In this document: positions 16,396 through 23,668 of the stretch, one piece after another
Position numbering within the stretch: position 1 is the stretch's first letter
Layout of the letters: every line of letters starts with the position of its first letter
Source: SIG437 sp045576235
Lineage (GTDB): Bacteria; Bacillota; Clostridia; UBA1381; UBA9506
Direction: 5' to 3'
NCBI GenBank assembly: GCA_045576235.1
Contig: JAZNGA010000008.1
Coordinates: 1 to 55,517, forward strand
Length of the DNA: 55,517 nt
Notes under the pieces: model-generated
Database searches by the model: none
What the model was told of the DNA's origin: nothing
What the model saw: the letters and a program-made list of their open reading frames with translations, nothing else
Program-made: the position numbers and the translations under genes

Positions 16396-16407
16396 TTTTC
16401 ATTCCTC

Positions 16408-16917
16408 CTATTTTAATTTAGAATATAGTTCAGGTGAGTCTTTTTTCAGCTTCAGCTTTTCCATATAGCTGAGCTTTTTAAAATCGTCGCGCGTGATTTC
16501 TCCCTCTCCACCTGTGACAGGGCGCGCAAAACGGGGCGTTTCCCCTTCAAACAGAAAACTGTTTTCTCTTTTCACAGTCTCCGCCTGCTCTTTAAAACCG
16601 ATAAGCTCACCATTTTCATAAGTGATTGAATCAATATCAAGTAAAGCCCTGACCGCTTTTGAGTTTTTCGGTTTTAAAGCTGAAATCGCAAGCTCTAAAG
16701 CATATTCCTTTTTGGAATTTTCATTTTCCTTTGAGAGCCTTTCGACTTCCTTTTCAAACTTTGTTTTGAGTGACGAATATTTGTCTTTGTCAACATATCC
16801 GCCCTCTGCGAGATTTGCAAGCTTTAATGCCTTTTCAGGATGCTCTCCGTTATAGCTGTCAATCATCATTGCAAACTCTGAAAACTTTTCTTTAAGCGCT
16901 TCTTTTAAAAAGTCCAT
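16408..16917 (-). CDS. Capsid scaffold (minor structural Gp20 family)
   Basis: Predicted 169 aa, start ATG 16917 with GGAGG eight bases upstream. The N-terminus MDFLKEALKEKFSEFAMMID is followed by NLAEGGYVDKDKYSSLK and a long coiled coil (about residues 45-80), then ALELAISALKPKNSKAVRALLD, the signature of phage scaffold Gp20 (PF06810). Scaffolds of this type guide capsid assembly and are lost before packaging. It directly precedes the capsid gene. Confidence 0.88.
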   Translation of the reverse strand: MDFLKEALKEKFSEFAMMIDSYNGEHPEKALKLANLAEGGYVDKDKYSSLKTKFEKEVERLSKENENSKKEYALELAISALKPKNSKAVRALLDIDSITYENGELIGFKEQAETVKRENSFLFEGETPRFARPVTGGEGEITRDDFKKLSYMEKLKLKKDSPELYSKLK

Positions 16918-16954
16918 TTCTGTTGCCTCCAAAAATATCGCATCAGTTTAAATC

Positions 16955-18292
16955 TCATGATGCAGGAGAAGTTTTTTGTTCATTTTGTGAAGCTAAGCTC
17001 TTTCTTGCCTGTTCCTCACTTTCGCCTAAAAACCATGCTCTCATTTCCCAGGGGGCAATTATTCCGGCGTCTAAAAGAGTCTTTCTCTCGCTGAATTCAG
17101 TCTCTCTGTCACAAATAATGCTGTCATCAAATTCAAAGCTCACATCAAAGCTTCCGCTCTTTGCAAGATTATAGATGTCTAAAAGCAAATCAATGCTTTC
17201 TGAAAGCGATAAAAGTGCGCATTTTAAGGACGCCTGAATGTCTGTAACTGTTGAATATGTCTTTTGCCTCATGATTTTAAGCTCTGTTGCTGTTTTTGCC
17301 GACAAATCAACATTTGAGAAAACTCCGTGTGAAAGCCCGCATAAATCCTCAATTTTTCTTAAAAGCTGTTCCAAGCCGCTGATAAAAGAGCTGTCACGGA
17401 GATTCGGAGCAAAAACGCTGTAGAGGTCGCCGCTTGAAAGTTCGATGTCAATGCCGCGAAATAACCTTTCATTGAGGCGCGGAAGAGAATAGCTTTTTCC
17501 GCTTTGCTTCAAGGCATCAACGCTTGCATCAATGGCAAGCTCACCGCCCTCAAATTCCCATAAAAGTCTTGAATATTGTCTGTCGGCCTCTTTAATCACA
17601 TCTATCGCACGGGAATAAACAGAAACACCGAGCGGAGAATAGATGTCTATGTTGTTTGCAAACGGAATTTTAAAATAGGAAAAGAGAGGCTTTTTAACTC
17701 CTTCCAAAAATGTGTATTCTTCCAAATCTTCCCAGTCTTTAACACGCGAAAGCGGAACTTCGGAAAGCGAAGAAAACAGACCGCCTTGAAAAAATGCTTT
17801 ATTGATGATTTCAACGCCGCCTTTTGTCATATTGTGATGCTCAAGCCTTAAATAGAGCTTGTCGCCCACTTTTTTCTGCTCAGCAAAAACACACGAGATA
17901 ATGTTTCCGCACGCGGAGAAAGCTGTCGGGAAAAATCTGTCAGCTGCAACACATTCGACAGAGATTTTCTCTCCGTCAAAATATGGCTTAAAAACAACTC
18001 CGCCAAAAACACAGGCATATTCTGTGTGTCTTCTGATTGACTTTAACAGTTCCTGATAGCTTTTGTTGATAGCCTCAGCACGCTCACTTCCCGTGATACT
18101 CGAGCGGAACTCAATCGTGACAAGCCTTGCGACTTCCGCTGCAATCGCCGCGCATAAATTCATGCTCTTAACATCTTCGCTAAAAAGAGAGCCTGAGTCT
18201 TTATATGCTTTTTTCCATAAGTCAACAGCCTTCGTCATTTCATCAGACATTAAAACAGGAACAGAAAGTGCTTTTTCAATTTTCTTTTTCAA
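16955..18292 (-). CDS. Portal protein (A118-type)
   Basis: Predicted 445 aa, TTG start 18292 after GGAGGTG. The sequence KAVDLWKKAYKDSGSLFSEDV, NLCAAIAAEVARLVTIEF, HTEYACVFGGVVFKPYFDG and the C-terminal FDVSFEFDDSIICDRETEFSERK with LDAGIIAPWEMRAWFLG is characteristic of A118-like portal proteins. The dodecameric portal is the DNA entry point and terminase docking site. In related phages a MuF-type minor head gene usually follows it; here the scaffold gene follows directly. The protein appears complete. Confidence 0.88.
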   Translation of the reverse strand: MKKKIEKALSVPVLMSDEMTKAVDLWKKAYKDSGSLFSEDVKSMNLCAAIAAEVARLVTIEFRSSITGSERAEAINKSYQELLKSIRRHTEYACVFGGVVFKPYFDGEKISVECVAADRFFPTAFSACGNIISCVFAEQKKVGDKLYLRLEHHNMTKGGVEIINKAFFQGGLFSSLSEVPLSRVKDWEDLEEYTFLEGVKKPLFSYFKIPFANNIDIYSPLGVSVYSRAIDVIKEADRQYSRLLWEFEGGELAIDASVDALKQSGKSYSLPRLNERLFRGIDIELSSGDLYSVFAPNLRDSSFISGLEQLLRKIEDLCGLSHGVFSNVDLSAKTATELKIMRQKTYSTVTDIQASLKCALLSLSESIDLLLDIYNLAKSGSFDVSFEFDDSIICDRETEFSERKTLLDAGIIAPWEMRAWFLGESEEQARKSLASQNEQKTSPAS

Positions 18293-18362
18293 ATTTTCTC
18301 ACCTCCTTTCCGTTTCTCTCGCTTTCTTGGGTAACTCTTGCATGGGAGGGCTGCACATTTTT

Positions 18363-19808
18363 CTATATCCCCCTACGAGACCAGACTTCTTCTAAGGCAT
18401 ACCTCACAGCATCAATCGAATGGTTTGCCTTGTCGGGATATCCGCTGATAACCTCGCCCTCTGCATTATGCTCATATTCATACTCGGAAAACTCCTTATA
18501 GGCGTTAGGGCACCTTTCAGCGTCAATCACGATTTCATTGAGTGACGAAAGCCATTTCATCGAATATTCCACGCTTCCCGGTCCTTTTTTTGCTTTTCTC
18601 ATCGAAAAGCCCATGTCTTTAAAATCACGGATGGATTTCGGACCTTCCCCTGCAGAATCTGCCGTTATTCTGTCGCTCTCTAAAACTCCGTGCTCTTTTA
18701 AAAGCTCTGCAATCATAAGATTTGTCAGCTTGTTTCCGCTCACCTCATCAAAAATGTAGAGCCTTCTTTCCGAAGGGAGATATGCTGTCTTGTGAAATCT
18801 GAACGGGTCAGGAAACCAGCCCCAGTCAATTCCCATATAGACTCTGTCAAAAACTGCAATTTCCTCGTCAGTTATTTTTCTTGCCTTAACATTTGGAAAA
18901 ACAGCTCCTCCGTCAGAATTGGAAATTCCTTCATATTCGTGCTCATAGGCTTCGGGGCTGATTTTTTTTAAATATTCAGCCTCCTCTATGAAGGTCTCTC
19001 CCAGCCATTCAGGCGGCACATCTTTATATGTGCTTCTTAAAGAAAGTCTTGTCTCTTTAGGCGTTTTTAAAAATCTGTTTGTCCAGCTTAATGCAGTTTT
19101 CGGCGGATTGAACGACTTGAAAACATAAGCCCTTCCGCCTCTGATGACAGACTGCTCGATGCTTCTCACTTGCTCTTCTCCTTCAAACTGGTCAAGCTCT
19201 TCAAACCACAAAATGCCGATGTAGCCAAACGGAACTTTGATTGACTTTAATTTAGCGGGGTCGTCAGCACCTCTGAAATAAATCTTCTGCCCTGTTCTTT
19301 TGACACAGATTTCTAATGGGCTTGTCTTGAACTCAAATTCATCTTCAATTTTAAGCTCAATTGCCGCCCACTTGATTTGCGCATAAACACTGTCACGAAG
19401 CGTGTCTTTAACGCGTCTGCATATCACAGCATGAATGTTTTCATCATTTAAAAGAAGCTCTAAAATCATCATGCTTATAAAAGAAGATTTTGTGCTTCCC
19501 CTTCCGCCATAGAGCACATATTCCGTGTGTCCCCTTTTCAAAACATCACGATAGATGTTAACAAAAGGTGCGGCAATGCTTTTTGCAGGCAGCAAAAATT
19601 CCTTTTTCTCCTTTTCTTCTCCACTCTCTATAATCGACCTTATCTCTTTTATCGCCGACAAATCGCCTCCGCTCGCCTTTGAAATCAGAGCTTTGGCTAA
19701 AAAGGTCGAAACATCGCTTTCAGGGAAATTGATTTTGACGCTTCCTGATTCATTTTCGCCCGAGCAGATGAGCCTTTTTATGCTTTCTGCCATGCCGCCA
19801 TTTTCCAC
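18363..19808 (-). CDS. Terminase large subunit (PBSX type)
   Basis: Predicted 481 aa, GTG start 19808 with AAGGAG nine bases upstream; ATG 19793 is an alternative. The ATPase domain shows Walker A GGRGSTKSS at residues 101-109 and Walker B GILWFEELDQ at 198-207. The nuclease domain opens with YMGIDWGW, Asp328 being the first metal ligand. The pattern is that of PBSX-family TerL. It cuts and pumps DNA into the prohead. Residues 1-80 lie before the ATPase fold and contain FLAKALISKASGGDLSAI, which resembles a segment of small-terminase-like proteins. No separate small-terminase gene is visible up to 20203. Confidence 0.92.
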   Translation of the reverse strand: MENGGMAESIKRLICSGENESGSVKINFPESDVSTFLAKALISKASGGDLSAIKEIRSIIESGEEKEKKEFLLPAKSIAAPFVNIYRDVLKRGHTEYVLYGGRGSTKSSFISMMILELLLNDENIHAVICRRVKDTLRDSVYAQIKWAAIELKIEDEFEFKTSPLEICVKRTGQKIYFRGADDPAKLKSIKVPFGYIGILWFEELDQFEGEEQVRSIEQSVIRGGRAYVFKSFNPPKTALSWTNRFLKTPKETRLSLRSTYKDVPPEWLGETFIEEAEYLKKISPEAYEHEYEGISNSDGGAVFPNVKARKITDEEIAVFDRVYMGIDWGWFPDPFRFHKTAYLPSERRLYIFDEVSGNKLTNLMIAELLKEHGVLESDRITADSAGEGPKSIRDFKDMGFSMRKAKKGPGSVEYSMKWLSSLNEIVIDAERCPNAYKEFSEYEYEHNAEGEVISGYPDKANHSIDAVRYALEEVWSRRGI

Positions 19809-19890
19809 TTTATCACACTCCTTCCCCCTGACACATTACATTTTAAATAGGAAAACTGTCCCAAAACATAATGTAAAATAAATGGCTAAT

Positions 19891-19961
19891 AGCATAAAAA
19901 AAATCAGGACAAAGGATAAATTCCTTTGCCCTGACTAAAGCTTTATGCAATATAGATTTTT
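19891..19961. repeat. Terminator-containing repeat, copy 1
   Basis: About 65 bases here are nearly identical to 20536-20606: an A-tract, a hairpin (12-base arms 19904-19915 and 19923-19934 around ATAAATT), then CTAAAGCTTxATGCAATAT and GATTTTT. On the reverse strand the hairpin is followed by eight Ts, so it terminates the gene ending at 19970. The 35 or so bases to its left and the rest of 19809-19890 show no gene. Confidence 0.8.
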
Positions 19962-19969
19962 GTTGCTTT

Positions 19970-20203
19970 TTAAAAGCTATGACATGAGCCACAGTCAATT
20001 TTATGCTTCTCAAATATGCAAACTATCTCTTCCACCGCCTCAAAATCGGAATAATTTTCATTCCTTAACACCTTTTGAATTTCAGACAGCATAGCAATTG
20101 CAACAGTGTCCGCCACTTCAGACGCATCAATCTCAAAAATCTCCAGATTGTTCACAACATAGTCTGCAATGTGTTTTTTTAATAATTCGAGTTTTATGTT
20201 CAT
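19970..20203 (-). CDS. 77-aa helical protein, unknown, divergent from an XRE regulator
   Basis: Predicted 77-aa acidic helical protein MNIKLELLKKHIADYVVNN, with DASEVADTVAIAMLSEIQKVL and a C-terminal CIFEKHKIDCGSCHSF containing three cysteines. I do not recognise a family. It reads away from the XRE gene at 20297, and the two share an operator region. A terminator follows. GGAGGG precedes ATG 20203. A role as a small partner or target of the regulator is inferred from arrangement only. It does not look like a small terminase subunit, having no recognisable HTH. Confidence 0.55.
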   Translation of the reverse strand: MNIKLELLKKHIADYVVNNLEIFEIDASEVADTVAIAMLSEIQKVLRNENYSDFEAVEEIVCIFEKHKIDCGSCHSF

Positions 20204-20227
20204 AATATCCCTCCAAAATCATCTCGG

Positions 20228-20275
20228 TACCGTTTGGTAACATAAGCATAATATTATAATACCGTATGGTAACAT
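20228..20275. promoter_or_regulatory. Paired operator sites in a divergent promoter region
   Basis: TACCGTTTGGTAACAT (20228-20243) and TACCGTATGGTAACAT (20260-20275) are direct copies 32 bases apart, three helical turns. Each has the dyad TACC-GTNT-GGTA. A TATAAT at 20255-20260 with TTTGGT 16 bases before it forms a rightward promoter between the sites. Binding by the adjacent XRE protein, with repression of both divergent genes, is the likely use. Confidence 0.65.
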
Positions 20276-20296
20276 TAAAATCAAGAGGTGATTTTA

Positions 20297-20500
20297 ATGT
20301 TTTTCAAAAGATTATACGATTTGCGAATTGATAATGACATGACACAGCAAGAGGTCGCTGATTATCTGATATGTAATCGTCAGGTTTACGCAAGATATGA
20401 AAGAGGCTTACGGGAAATTCCCGTTTCTATGTTGATAAAACTTGCAGATTTATATAAAACTTCCGTTGACTATATTATAGGCAGAACCGATACTTTTTAA
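20297..20500 (+). CDS. Small XRE-family transcriptional regulator
   Basis: Predicted 67 aa consisting of a single helix-turn-helix domain: FKRLYDLRIDNDMTQQEVADYL, NRQVYARYERGLREIPV and LIKLADLYKTSVDYIIGRT, the Cro/C1 fold. ATG 20297 lies six bases after AGAGGTG. It probably autoregulates through the operators just upstream. A weak hairpin and T-tract follow at 20502-20533. It may control the phage-type block or only this small island; the sequence does not decide. Confidence 0.85.
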   Translation: MFFKRLYDLRIDNDMTQQEVADYLICNRQVYARYERGLREIPVSMLIKLADLYKTSVDYIIGRTDTF

Positions 20501-20501
20501 A

Positions 20502-20533
20502 ACATCGCCTTTATAAATGGTGTTCGTTTTTTT
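20502..20533 (+). terminator. Terminator of the small XRE gene
   Basis: AACATC (20502 onward) pairs with GGTGTT (20519-20524) around an AT-rich loop and is followed by a T-tract ending at 20533. The stem is short, so confidence is moderate. Confidence 0.45.
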
Positions 20534-20535
20534 AC

Positions 20536-20606
20536 AGTGCAAAAAAAATCAGGGCAAAGGATAAATTCCTTTGCCCTGCCTAAAGCTTAATGCAATATTG
20601 ATTTTT
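20536..20606. repeat. Terminator-containing repeat, copy 2
   Basis: The second copy of the repeat seen at 19891-19961. The hairpin arms are 20549-20560 and 20568-20578. On the reverse strand the hairpin runs into eight Ts (20548-20541), ending the XRE gene at 20617. A short degenerate piece (ACAAAGGATAAATTCTGC) recurs at 21663-21680. Confidence 0.8.
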
Positions 20607-20616
20607 TCAGTTCAAC

Positions 20617-20928
20617 TTATTTATTTCTCAATTCCTTGACAAGCGAATAAATCGTGTCGAGCTGTTTGTCGCTTAAATGTTTCATATCTTCTATAATATG
20701 ATTTAATTTCTCCGGATTTTCAAGTCCCTCATCAAAAAGTTCTTTTGGTGTTATGTTCAAATATTCACAAATATAAAATATTCCCGAAAGCGAAGGCATT
20801 GATTTGCCTGATTCAATATTATTTATGTAGCCTGCATTTTGTCCCATAGATAAACTCATATCACGGGCAGAAACACCTTTTTTATTCCTTAATGTTGCAA
20901 TTCTTAATGCTAAAGCCTTCTCATTCAT
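20617..20928 (-). CDS. XRE-family repressor
   Basis: Predicted 103 aa. Residues 4-60 form a helix-turn-helix (LRIATLRNKKGVSARDMS, QNAGYINNIESGKSMPSL, YICEYLNITPKELFDEG). The C-terminal helix MKHLSDKQLDTIYSLVKEL is typical of a common Clostridia XRE regulator. It lacks a LexA-type peptidase domain, so it would not be cleaved in an SOS response. GGCGGTGATG precedes ATG 20928. It stands alone, closed by its own terminator repeat. Confidence 0.85.
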   Translation of the reverse strand: MNEKALALRIATLRNKKGVSARDMSLSMGQNAGYINNIESGKSMPSLSGIFYICEYLNITPKELFDEGLENPEKLNHIIEDMKHLSDKQLDTIYSLVKELRNK

Positions 20929-21000
20929 ATCATCACCGCCTTATATAATATTTTAACCCATACAAGCCCAATTATTATTTGTTTTAAAGCTTTATTTTTC

Positions 21001-21029
21001 TTGATGTGTTGGTTTTTAGATGATATAAT
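21001..21029 (+). promoter_or_regulatory. Promoter of the SLOG-family gene
   Basis: TTGATG (21001-21006), 17-base spacer, TATAAT (21024-21029). Transcription would start near 21036, supporting the downstream ATG at 21074. Confidence 0.7.
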
Positions 21030-21073
21030 TGTTTGTAATAACACATTATAGATTAAAAGGGAAGAAAACTTAT

Positions 21074-21598
21074 ATGATAAAAAATAATACTTGTTGCTTT
21101 ATAGGACACAGGAAAATTGAAATAACAGATGAAATTAAAAATCAATTGAAAAAAATTATTATTAACCTGATTTCAGAGCGAAATGTCAACACATTTCTCT
21201 TTGGAAGTAAAAGCGAGTTCAACGATTTGTGTTATGAAATTGTCAGCAAATTAAAGAATGGATACAAATATTTAAAAAGAATATATGTAAGAGCAGAGTT
21301 TCCATATATAAACGACAGCTATAAAAAATATCTGATGGAAAAATATGAAGATACATATTTCCCCGAAAAAATTGCAAAGGCAGGAAAAGTCTCATATATT
21401 GAGAGGAACTACGATATGATAGATAACAGCAATTTCTGTATTATATACTATAATGAAAACTATAGTCTGCCTGACAAAACTAATAAAATCGGATTCATAA
21501 TCCGCGAGTCAAAAAGCGGCACTAAAATAGCATATGATTACGCTTTGAAAAAAAATATTAAAATTATAAATATATCTTCAAATAATGTGTGTTTTTAA
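21074..21598 (+). CDS. SLOG-family (DUF1273/YpsA-like) protein
   Basis: Predicted 174 aa beginning MIKNNTCCFIGHRKIEITDE. The CCFIGHRKI strand-loop, FLFGSKSEFNDLCYEIV and SGTKIAYDYALKKNIKIINI match the SLOG superfamily, Rossmann-like proteins thought to bind nucleotide-derived ligands. Many SLOG proteins belong to conflict or stress-signalling systems. The start at 21074 is chosen because of the AGGGAAG site and the upstream promoter. The gene is more AT-rich than its neighbours. It lies between the regulators and host cwlD-like gene, possibly as part of the phage-linked island. Its ligand and role are unknown. Confidence 0.7.
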   Translation: MIKNNTCCFIGHRKIEITDEIKNQLKKIIINLISERNVNTFLFGSKSEFNDLCYEIVSKLKNGYKYLKRIYVRAEFPYINDSYKKYLMEKYEDTYFPEKIAKAGKVSYIERNYDMIDNSNFCIIYYNENYSLPDKTNKIGFIIRESKSGTKIAYDYALKKNIKIINISSNNVCF

Positions 21599-21604
21599 AA
21601 GCTT

Positions 21605-21647
21605 CACCTTGAGGGGAAGCTGTCGAGCGCAGCTGACTGATGAGGTG
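21605..21647. repeat. Interspersed palindromic repeat
   Basis: CACCT (21605-21609) and AGGTG (21643-21647) enclose an inner hairpin AGCTG/CAGCT (618-622/630-634 of this block). The TTGAGGGGAAGC core recurs in shorter form at 141-162, and similar TGAGGTG ends occur at 46419-46426. This type of repeat is common between genes in Clostridia. Confidence 0.5.
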
Positions 21648-21729
21648 TTTTCAAACAAAAAAACAAAGGATAAATTCTGCTCAAAGCGAATAAAATTTGA
21701 TTATAATGAAAAAAATAAAAGGTGATAAA

Positions 21730-22434
21730 ATGGTAATTTTTTTAAAAAAAAGAAACATAATCCTCTCTATGCTCGCTTTAGTTTTCTCATTAGTTTTAGC
21801 AGTTTCCCTGTTTCCCAAAGCATCTCCTGTGGCGGCAAAAAAAGCTAAAACAATAGTCATAGACGCAGGTCACGGAATGCCCGACGGAGGCGCAGTCGGC
21901 GCAAGCGGTGCTTTAGAATCCCCTCTTAATTTAGATGTGGCGATGCATTTAGCGCAATGTCTCAAAAAAGACGGTCACAAAATTATAATGACGCGAAAAG
22001 ACGAAAACGGAATCTTTGACGAGGGCGCAGCTTCAACGCGCGAAAAGAAAGTCTCTGATATGCACGCGCGCGAAAAAATTATGAACGAAAGCGGCGCCGA
22101 CCTTTTCTTAAGCATCCATATGAATAAGTTTGAAATCGCAAAATACAGCGGGCCGCAGGTCTTTTATGCTCCGCAATTTGAGGAAGGAAAAGCTCTGGCT
22201 GAAGCAATCCAGAAATCACTCATAGCCGATTTGAAGCCTGAAAAGGAAAGAGAAGCAAAAATGTCAGACGGAAATATCTACCTTTTGAAAAAGGCTCAAA
22301 TCCCCGCCATTTTAATTGAATGTGGATTTTTGTCAAATCCCGATGAGGAAAAGCTGCTTCTTAATGAAAGCTACAGAAAAAAATTAGCCGAATCAATCGC
22401 TAAAGCTGTTAATGAACATTTCAAAAATCCATAA
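21730..22434 (+). CDS. cwlD: CwlD-like N-acetylmuramoyl-L-alanine amidase
   Basis: Predicted 234 aa. A signal anchor at about residues 5-35 is followed by an Amidase_3 domain: IVIDAGHGMPDGGAVG, LNLDVAMHLAQ, LFLSIHMNKFE and AILIECGFLSNPDEEKLL. These supply the zinc His residues and catalytic Glu. The match is closest to CwlD, which with PdaA makes muramic delta-lactam in the spore cortex. ATG 21730 is chosen for AAAGGTG five to six bases upstream; the ATG at 21706 overlaps a TATAAT (21702-21707) that may be the promoter. A transporter gene follows at 14 bases. Confidence 0.8.
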   Translation: MVIFLKKRNIILSMLALVFSLVLAVSLFPKASPVAAKKAKTIVIDAGHGMPDGGAVGASGALESPLNLDVAMHLAQCLKKDGHKIIMTRKDENGIFDEGAASTREKKVSDMHAREKIMNESGADLFLSIHMNKFEIAKYSGPQVFYAPQFEEGKALAEAIQKSLIADLKPEKEREAKMSDGNIYLLKKAQIPAILIECGFLSNPDEEKLLLNESYRKKLAESIAKAVNEHFKNP

Positions 22435-22447
22435 ACGGAGGAATCAA

Positions 22448-23563
22448 ATGGAAAAATTCAGAGTAAAATATTTAACTCTTCTTCCCGTTATCATAATCTC
22501 TTTTTTGATTTTTAAGCTGATAACGGAATCAGGCATCACATTTTCAGGGATTTTTTCATTTCTCTATTCGTGCTTTGCCTATTTCATCTGGGGCGGAGTT
22601 ATCGCATATCTTTTCAACCCGTTAGTCGTTTTTTTTGATAAGCTGATTGCATCAAAAAAAGACTCGGCTAAAATGAAAAAATTAAAGCGCATTTTTGTTT
22701 TGGGCTTTATATATCTCCTGTTTTCAGGACTTTTGACACTCTTTTTCGTCGCCATAATTCCAAAGGTTTCAGACGGCATCAGGGAAATAACAAACAAAAT
22801 CCCGCATATAGTGATATATGTCAGAAATTTTTCGGATAAAATAGCAGAAAACGCCTCTTTTCTCCCTTTTAAAAATTTGCTCGAAAAGCTGCTTGGCGCC
22901 CTCTATGATTTTCTGTCAGAAATCAATCTGACAGATTTCTATGAACCGGCAAAAAAGTTTCTCGGCGGTTCTGCTTTGGCTATGTTCAGATTTTTCTTCG
23001 GCTTTTTCATTTCCGCCTATTTTCTCTATAGCAAGGAAAGTCTGCTCGCCAGCTCAAAAAAGCTTCTTTTTGCACTTTTTTCTGACCGCACTGCAAATAA
23101 GATTTTAAAGGCGTCTAAAAGCATAAATGAAATTTTTTCTGATTTCTACGGCGGCAAACTCATAGAATCTCTCATCATATTTTTAATCGGCTATGTCGTT
23201 TTATGGTGGCTTGAAATCCCGCTTTTTTCCTTCATCAGCTTAATTATTGCAGTGACGAACGCGATTCCATATTTCGGCCCCATAATAGGCGCAATTCCGA
23301 GCATTTTGATAACTCTTTTATATAGCCCCGTAAAAGCTTTTTGGGTGCTGTTATACACTGTCTTTATTCAGCTTTTAGACAACTTCATAATCTCGCCGAA
23401 GGTTATGTCGAGCCATGTCGGCATAAGCCCTGTGCTTGTCATTTTGGGGGCGACAGTCGGCGGAGAGCTTTTCGGAGTCTTCGGAATGTTTTTAGGCGTT
23501 CCTCTGCTTGCCGCCTTCAAGCGCGTTTTCTATGACGCCTTCATCGAAAGACGCTCTAAATAA
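22448..23563 (+). CDS. AI-2E family transporter (YtvI/PerM-like)
   Basis: Predicted 371-aa membrane protein with about seven to eight hydrophobic segments and the family pattern of a central amphipathic region followed by LEIPLFSFISLIIAVTNAIPYFGPIIGAIPSI. This is the AI-2E transporter/UPF0118 signature. The C-terminal part has LDNFIISPKVMSSHVGISPV. YtvI-type members occur in sporulation contexts, but the substrate is unknown here. ATG 22448 follows GGAGG by about six bases; the upstream frame opening overlaps the amidase and is not used. It is likely cotranscribed with the amidase. Confidence 0.85.
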   Translation: MEKFRVKYLTLLPVIIISFLIFKLITESGITFSGIFSFLYSCFAYFIWGGVIAYLFNPLVVFFDKLIASKKDSAKMKKLKRIFVLGFIYLLFSGLLTLFFVAIIPKVSDGIREITNKIPHIVIYVRNFSDKIAENASFLPFKNLLEKLLGALYDFLSEINLTDFYEPAKKFLGGSALAMFRFFFGFFISAYFLYSKESLLASSKKLLFALFSDRTANKILKASKSINEIFSDFYGGKLIESLIIFLIGYVVLWWLEIPLFSFISLIIAVTNAIPYFGPIIGAIPSILITLLYSPVKAFWVLLYTVFIQLLDNFIISPKVMSSHVGISPVLVILGATVGGELFGVFGMFLGVPLLAAFKRVFYDAFIERRSK

Positions 23564-23600
23564 AAAATAAAATCTCTTTTCATAAACTCAAATAAATATC

Positions 23601-23628
23601 TTGATTTTTTTAATATTTGTGGTAAAAT
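23601..23628 (+). promoter_or_regulatory. Promoter of the cyclophilin lipoprotein gene
   Basis: TTGATT (23601-23606), 16-base spacer and TAAAAT (23623-23628), about 40 bases before the ATG at 23669. Confidence 0.55.
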
Positions 23629-23668
23629 ATATAGTGGTTACATTTTGGAATTAAAACAGGAGGAAAAA

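Larger units (their letters stand above)
5431..19808 (-). mobile_element. Compact phage-derived particle cluster (GTA-like or remnant prophage)
   Basis: Eighteen intact, tightly packed genes, all on the reverse strand, follow the order of A118-type siphovirus morphogenesis: TerL, portal, Gp20-type scaffold, capsid, three connector genes, tail tube, Gp15, tape-measure position, Dit, Tal, baseplate/fibre genes, amidase, holin. A RepA_N initiator follows. I find no integrase, no separate small terminase, no MuF head protein, no long tape measure, no replisome genes and no flanking att repeats. The size of about 14.4 kb and the missing mobility genes recall gene transfer agents and PBSX-type particles. 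That functional reading is inference; a shrunken prophage or integrated phage-plasmid remains possible. Confidence 0.7.

Noticed and set aside
5431..19808. Simple tailocin
   Set aside because: Capsid, scaffold, portal and terminase genes are all present and intact, so the locus encodes DNA-filled heads rather than tail-only particles.
19970..20203. 77-aa protein as a missing small terminase
   Set aside because: No recognisable helix-turn-helix, and it is separated from TerL by a terminator and 160 bases.
23341..23535. Open frame on the + strand inside the AI-2E transporter gene
   Set aside because: It is a shadow in another frame of a well-supported membrane protein gene.
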